A DNA stretch of 64,000 nucleotides from an uncultured Pseudokineococcus sp. (lineage in GTDB: Bacteria > Actinomycetota > Actinomycetes > Actinomycetales > Quadrisphaeraceae). The position numbers and the translations under genes are program-made. Under the pieces are notes generated by a model. The model did no database searches, had not been told where the DNA came from, and was given only the letters and a program-made list of their open reading frames with translations. The stretch covers positions 1 through 64,000 of the forward strand of contig NZ_CANMPM010000005.1 of assembly GCF_947499845.1 (NCBI RefSeq), given 5' to 3'. Shown piece after piece: positions 60,282 through 64,000 of this stretch (the stretch's first letter is position 1; each line of letters starts with the position of its first letter).

Positions 60282-61445
60282 GTGGACGCCCTCGAGCGCG
60301 CCCGCCGCATCCGCGGCGAGGTGCGGCACCCGCGAGACCTCCGCCGGCTCCTGACGACGGGGCGCTGGCCGCGCGGCGAGATGGCGCTCAAGGCGGCGGT
60401 CGCCGCCCTCCTGGCGTGGCAGGTGGCGCTGTGGCTGCCCTTCGCGCCCGCCGAGCAGTACCCCTACTACGCGCCGCTCGGCGCCGTCGTGGCGGCCTAC
60501 CCCAGCGTGCGCTCCTCCACGGTGGAGTCGCTCTACAGCGTCGCCGCGATCATCGCGGGCGCCGCGCTCGCCGTCATCATCGAGGCGCTCATCCCGGCCC
60601 AGGTCCTGCTCGTCCCGGCCGTGGTCGGCGTGGGCATCGTCGTGGCGGGGCTGCCCGTCTTCGGGTCGGCGCGCTCGTGGGTGCCCATCGTCGCGCTGTT
60701 CACGCTCGTCATCGGGGCGACGGAGCCCCTCACCTACGCGCTCGCCTACACGGGGCTGACCCTCCTCGGCGCCACGCTCGCCGTGCTCCTCAACCTCCTG
60801 CTCCCGACGGTGCCGCTGGCCCAGAGCAGCTGGGCCATCGCCCAGCTCGCGACAACCCTGGCCGACCAGCTCGACGACCTCGCGGACGGCCTGGAGTCCG
60901 ACGACCCGCCGACGAGCTCGCAGTGGCGCGACCGCGCCCGGTCGATCGACCCCGTCCTGCAGTCGGTCCGCGCCAGCGGCCTCGACGTGCGCCGCTCGCT
61001 GCGCGCCAACGCCCGCGCGCGGCGCGAGCGCGGCGTCGTCGACCGCCAGCGCAGCGAGGCGCTCGTCCTCGAGTCGGTCGCCACCCGCACGGCCGACCTC
61101 ACCGACCTCCTCATCGACGTCCACGCCGAGGGCGAGACGGGCCTCGACGTCGAGGACGAGGTCCGCGAGCCCACCGCGCGGGCGCTGCGTGCCGCCGCCG
61201 CGGCCGTCCGCCCCCTGGGCGAGGAGCCCGCGCCCCGCGCCGCCGAGGTCGGGCTGCTGCGCCAGCGCGTCCGCGAGCTGTCGGAGGCGGTGGCCGAGGT
61301 CGAGGTGCCCGACCGCCGGGCCCGCGAGGCGACGGGCGCCGTCGTCACCGCGCTGCGCCGGCTCCTCGGCGGCCTCGCGAGCGGCCTCGAGGACCAGGCG
61401 GAGCGGGACGCCGAGGCGCAGGAGGCCGTCACCCCGACGTCCTGA
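60282..61445 (+). CDS. FUSC/aromatic acid exporter-like membrane protein
   Basis: A 387-aa protein. Residues 28-180 contain six hydrophobic segments (EMALKAAVAALLAWQVALWL, YYAPLGAVVAAYPSVRSS, LPVFGSARSWVPIVALFTLV, ALAYTGLTLLGATLAVLLNLL), the FUSC half-domain; residues 190-387 are a cytoplasmic helical region rich in Arg/Glu. FUSC proteins are tied to aromatic acid export, but no substrate can be assigned. CACGCT lies 6 nt before GTG 60282 (leaderless). Confidence 0.85.
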   Translation: MDALERARRIRGEVRHPRDLRRLLTTGRWPRGEMALKAAVAALLAWQVALWLPFAPAEQYPYYAPLGAVVAAYPSVRSSTVESLYSVAAIIAGAALAVIIEALIPAQVLLVPAVVGVGIVVAGLPVFGSARSWVPIVALFTLVIGATEPLTYALAYTGLTLLGATLAVLLNLLLPTVPLAQSSWAIAQLATTLADQLDDLADGLESDDPPTSSQWRDRARSIDPVLQSVRASGLDVRRSLRANARARRERGVVDRQRSEALVLESVATRTADLTDLLIDVHAEGETGLDVEDEVREPTARALRAAAAAVRPLGEEPAPRAAEVGLLRQRVRELSEAVAEVEVPDRRAREATGAVVTALRRLLGGLASGLEDQAERDAEAQEAVTPTS

Positions 61446-61485
61446 GGCGCCGAGAACCCTCGTCCTCCGGGACCTCGCGAGGCTG

Positions 61486-62538
61486 TCAGCCCTCCAGGTG
61501 CTCCGGCAGCCCGAAGACCGCCGGGGTGCGGGTGTCGAGGAAGTTCGTGATCTCCCCGACCCGGCCGTCCCGGCTGCGCAGCACGTGCAGCGCCCAGAAG
61601 CGGCGCACGCCGGGTCGCTCCGGGTCCGGCTTGTACTGGGCCAGCGCGGGGGAGCCGTTGGCGTCGACGGGCACGAGCCGGGAGCCGCGGCACCCGCCGC
61701 CCGGGCCGACGTGCCACGCGACGACGTCCTCGGGCCCGCGCAGCCACAGCGCGTACGGCGGCATCGACTGCACCACCTCGGCGTGCAGCAGCTGCGCGAG
61801 CGCCTCCATGTCGTAGGCCTCGAAGGCGGCGACGTACGCCCGCAGCAGCTCCGCGTGCTCCGGGTCGAGCGCGTCGAGGGGGCTGCCCGGCCGGGGCTCG
61901 CGGGCCGCGATGGTGGCCCGCGCGCGCTGCAGGGCGCTGTTGACGGACGCCGTCGTCGTCCCGAGGAGGTCAGCGACCTCCTCGGCGGACCAGCGCAGCA
62001 CCTCGCGGAGCAGGAGGACGGCGCGCTGGCGCGGCGGCAGGTGCTGCAGGACCGCGACGAAGGCCAGGCGCACCTGCTCGCGGGCGACCGCCACGTCGGC
62101 GGGGTCGCCCTCCGGCAGCACGCGGGCCGACGGCGCCGGCGTCAGCCAGACCGACTCCTCCAGCGGCGCGCCGAGGGACGAGGCGACGGGCTCGGACGGC
62201 GCCGCGGAGACGTCCACCGGCATCGCCCGCCGCTTCGCGCCGGCGAGCTCGTCGAGGCAGACGTTGGTGGCGATGCGGTACAGCCACGTGCGCAGGCTGG
62301 CCCGCCCGTCGAAGCGGTCGAGGCCGCGCCAGGCCCGCACCAGCGTCTGCTGGACGGCGTCCTCGGCGTCGACCGCGGAGCCGAGCATCCGGTAGCAGTG
62401 GGCCGTGAGCTCGCGGCGGTGGGCCTCGAGGTCGGCGTGGTCGTGCCGGGGCCGCTCCTGGACGGTCGGGGGCGCGGTCGGCGCCGCCGCCGTGCTCGTG
62501 CCGGTCGGCGGTGCGGTCGTCGCCTGCGCGTCCCCCAC
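61486..62538 (-). CDS. ECF sigma factor, SigX5/SigG-like (TIGR02960 type) with SnoaL-like domain
   Basis: Sigma factor of 350 aa. Region 2 (HCYRMLGSAVDAEDAVQQTLVRAW, FDGRASLRTWLYRIATNVCLD) spans residues 46-105 and region 4 (LPPRQRAVLLLREVLRWSAEEVADLL, ASVNSALQRARATI) residues 170-220. The C-terminal 125 residues form a SnoaL-like domain (LRAYVAAFEAYDMEALAQLL, VWALHV-type core), which in this group tunes sigma activity, so no separate anti-sigma is needed. TACCGT 8 nt before GTG 62538 suggests a leaderless start. The N-terminal 30 residues are Thr/Pro-rich and disordered. Confidence 0.88.
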   Translation of the reverse strand: MGDAQATTAPPTGTSTAAAPTAPPTVQERPRHDHADLEAHRRELTAHCYRMLGSAVDAEDAVQQTLVRAWRGLDRFDGRASLRTWLYRIATNVCLDELAGAKRRAMPVDVSAAPSEPVASSLGAPLEESVWLTPAPSARVLPEGDPADVAVAREQVRLAFVAVLQHLPPRQRAVLLLREVLRWSAEEVADLLGTTTASVNSALQRARATIAAREPRPGSPLDALDPEHAELLRAYVAAFEAYDMEALAQLLHAEVVQSMPPYALWLRGPEDVVAWHVGPGGGCRGSRLVPVDANGSPALAQYKPDPERPGVRRFWALHVLRSRDGRVGEITNFLDTRTPAVFGLPEHLEG

Positions 62539-62811
62539 GGCGCCGGACGGTAGTCCCGCGCGCGCCCGCGCGGTAGGTCCCCGCCGGGACGGCGCCCCCG
62601 GCCGTCCTCGCGGGCGAGGCACGCCTCACCCGACGGCGCGAGCGCGACGCGCCGGTCGTGCCGCGCACTGCTCCGTCCGGGGGAACGGGTGCCCCGGGCC
62701 CCTTCCAGGGCTGGAGCTGGTGCGGTAGCGGGTGCCACCCTCTTCCCCGTCGGAGGAACCGCCCAGACCGAGGTGGTCCGCTCCGCGCGTGCTCCGGGGG
62801 GAGGTGTCGTC

Positions 62812-64000
62812 GTGGTCCGTCCCGTCGTGCTCCCCGCCGCGCCGGCCGTGCCCGTGCCGCGGGCGCCGGTCGCCGGCGACGAGCTGCCCGCCACGGGGCC
62901 GCTGCCCGCGCGGCCCGACCCGGCCTTCGACCGCTTCGCCCGCCTCGTGCGCTCGGGGCTCGAGGTGCCGATCTCGCTCGTGTCCCTCGTCTCCCGCGAG
63001 GGCCAGGCCGTGCCGGGCGCCTCGGGGCTGCCGGCCGGCCAGGAGGACGACCGTCGCCACGACCTCCGCCACTCGATCTGCCGCTCGGTCGTCCGCGCCG
63101 GCCGGACGGTCGTGCACCCCGACGTCCGGCTCGTGCCCGAGCTCGACGGCGTGCCCGCGCCGGGCCTCGGGATCGTCGCCTACCTCGGCACCCCGCTGCG
63201 CGACGTGACCGGCCGGGTCGTCGGGGCCCTGTGCGCCCTGGACACCCGCCCGCGCGACTGGGCGGACGACGAGGTCGCCGTCCTCGAGGAGCTGGCCGCC
63301 GCCGCGGCGTCCGAGCTGGCGCTGCGCCAGCTGCTGCAGGAGCGCCGCACGGTCGTCCGCACCCTGCAGGAGGGCCTGACCGACCGCGTCGTCAGCCCTC
63401 CGGGGCTCGAGGTGCGCGTGCGGTCGCTCCCGGGCCTGGACGGCGAGCGCGCGGGCGGGGACTGGTGCGACGTCGTCGTCCGCGGCGACCGCGGCGACGC
63501 CGGAGCGGGCGCCGCGGGCCCGGTGCTCGTGCTCGGCGACGTCATGGGGCACGACGCTCGGGCGTCCGCCGTCATGGGGCAGCTGCGGGTCATGGCGCGC
63601 ACCACGGCCTGGTCCTTCCCCGAGGACGGGCCGGCGCAGGTGCTCGGTCGCGTCGACCGCGCCATGGCGGGGCTCGGCGTCGCGAGCATGGCGACGTGCG
63701 TCGTCGCCCGCGTCGAGACGGTGCCCGGCACCTGTCCGGGGGCACCGGTCCGGCACCGCCTGCGCTGGACGAGCGCCGGCCACCCGCCCCCGCTCCTCGT
63801 GCGCGCCGACGGGTCGGCGGAGCTGCTCGGGCAGCAGCCCGGCGTCCCGCTGGGCGTCGCGCCGGACGTCGAGCGCACCGAGGCGGTCGTCGACCTGCCG
63901 CCGGGCGCCACGGTGCTGCTCTACTCCGACGGGCTCGTCGAGCGCCGCGACGCGTGCCTCGGGGCACGGCTGCGGCACCTCGCCCGGGCGGCGGGGCGCC
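62812..64000 (+). CDS. GAF-PP2C (SpoIIE/RsbU-type) phosphatase, partial at window end
   Basis: Serine phosphatase running past the window edge (at least 396 aa). Residues 30-190 are a GAF domain (RHDLRHSICRSVVRAGRTVV, GIVAYLGTPLRDVTGRVVGALCALD). The PP2C domain starts VRVRSLPGLDGERAGGDWCDVV, with metal-site GGDWCD and VLGDVMGHD, then WTSAGHPPPLL and LLYSDGLVERR. Such phosphatases dephosphorylate anti-anti-sigma proteins in partner switching. GTG 62812 has GGGGGGAGG about 8 nt upstream. Possible partners here are the STAS/HATPase proteins at 58.8-60.0 kb and the kinase-like protein at 51.2 kb. Confidence 0.88.
   Translation, partial: MVRPVVLPAAPAVPVPRAPVAGDELPATGPLPARPDPAFDRFARLVRSGLEVPISLVSLVSREGQAVPGASGLPAGQEDDRRHDLRHSICRSVVRAGRTVVHPDVRLVPELDGVPAPGLGIVAYLGTPLRDVTGRVVGALCALDTRPRDWADDEVAVLEELAAAAASELALRQLLQERRTVVRTLQEGLTDRVVSPPGLEVRVRSLPGLDGERAGGDWCDVVVRGDRGDAGAGAAGPVLVLGDVMGHDARASAVMGQLRVMARTTAWSFPEDGPAQVLGRVDRAMAGLGVASMATCVVARVETVPGTCPGAPVRHRLRWTSAGHPPPLLVRADGSAELLGQQPGVPLGVAPDVERTEAVVDLPPGATVLLYSDGLVERRDACLGARLRHLARAAGR

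Overview
The window is very GC-rich (about three quarters G+C), uses GTG starts as often as ATG, and carries actinobacterial hallmarks: DUF222/HNH endonuclease, DUF4397 plus class F sortase, CE1758/CE1759-type flavoenzymes, ECF sigma/anti-sigma pairs and a lycopene cyclase. Two promoters resembling the flagellar sigma-28 class precede the c-di-GMP genes. I infer a motile actinobacterium, possibly of the Kineosporiales; the genus is a guess. I found no tRNA, rRNA, CRISPR array, transposase, integrase or phage gene. The window reads as ordinary chromosome. Many genes have a TANNNT-like hexamer 6-8 nt before the start codon and no Shine-Dalgarno sequence, which points to leaderless mRNAs.

Layout. 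0.1-3.5 kb: a YtcJ-type amidohydrolase diverges from an AAA+ ATPase across an eight-copy array of a 22-bp inverted repeat spaced by almost exactly four helical turns; this is the most striking non-coding structure here. 3.5-12 kb: a GAF-GGDEF protein interrupted by an in-frame TGA, a quinone-oxidoreductase-like MDR enzyme, GNAT, DMT transporter, class A beta-lactamase-like protein, App1-like phosphatase, and a membrane GGDEF-EAL protein with a frameshift. 12-22 kb: AtzH-amidase fusion with lost catalytic residues, CE7 esterase, MFS, a three-gene flavin operon, aldo/keto reductase, and a DUF222-HNH gene behind a perfect SOS box. 22-29 kb: envelope and stress genes (DUF4397, sortase, sigma/anti-sigma, nucleotidyltransferase, PRC/DUF2382 proteins). 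29-33 kb: degenerate TmrB-like protein, GntP permease, degenerate GAF-EAL protein. 33-39 kb: arabinose catabolism (araD, araA, LacI regulator, GH51 arabinofuranosidase). 39-46 kb: Lrp/ald pair, DUF2264, LysR, MFS. 46-50 kb: probable Zur-controlled zinc locus (AztD-like chaperone with frameshift, AztC/ZnuA-like lipoprotein). 50-64 kb: lycopene cyclase, ATP-binding anti-sigma-like protein, lipid kinase, serS, PadR plus ABC exporter operon, a STAS/HATPase module, FUSC protein, SigX5-type sigma factor and a GAF-PP2C phosphatase running off the end.

Two themes recur. First, regulatory DNA is rich in dyads: the eight-copy array, a 20-bp perfect hairpin before the CE7 esterase, and three intergenic copies of a 48-bp palindrome. 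Second, several reading frames are broken or catalytically degenerate: one nonsense codon, three single-base frameshifts in C/G runs, a dead EAL domain, a dead P-loop and an amidase lacking two of three triad residues. The C/G-run indels could be sequencing errors; the residue losses could not.
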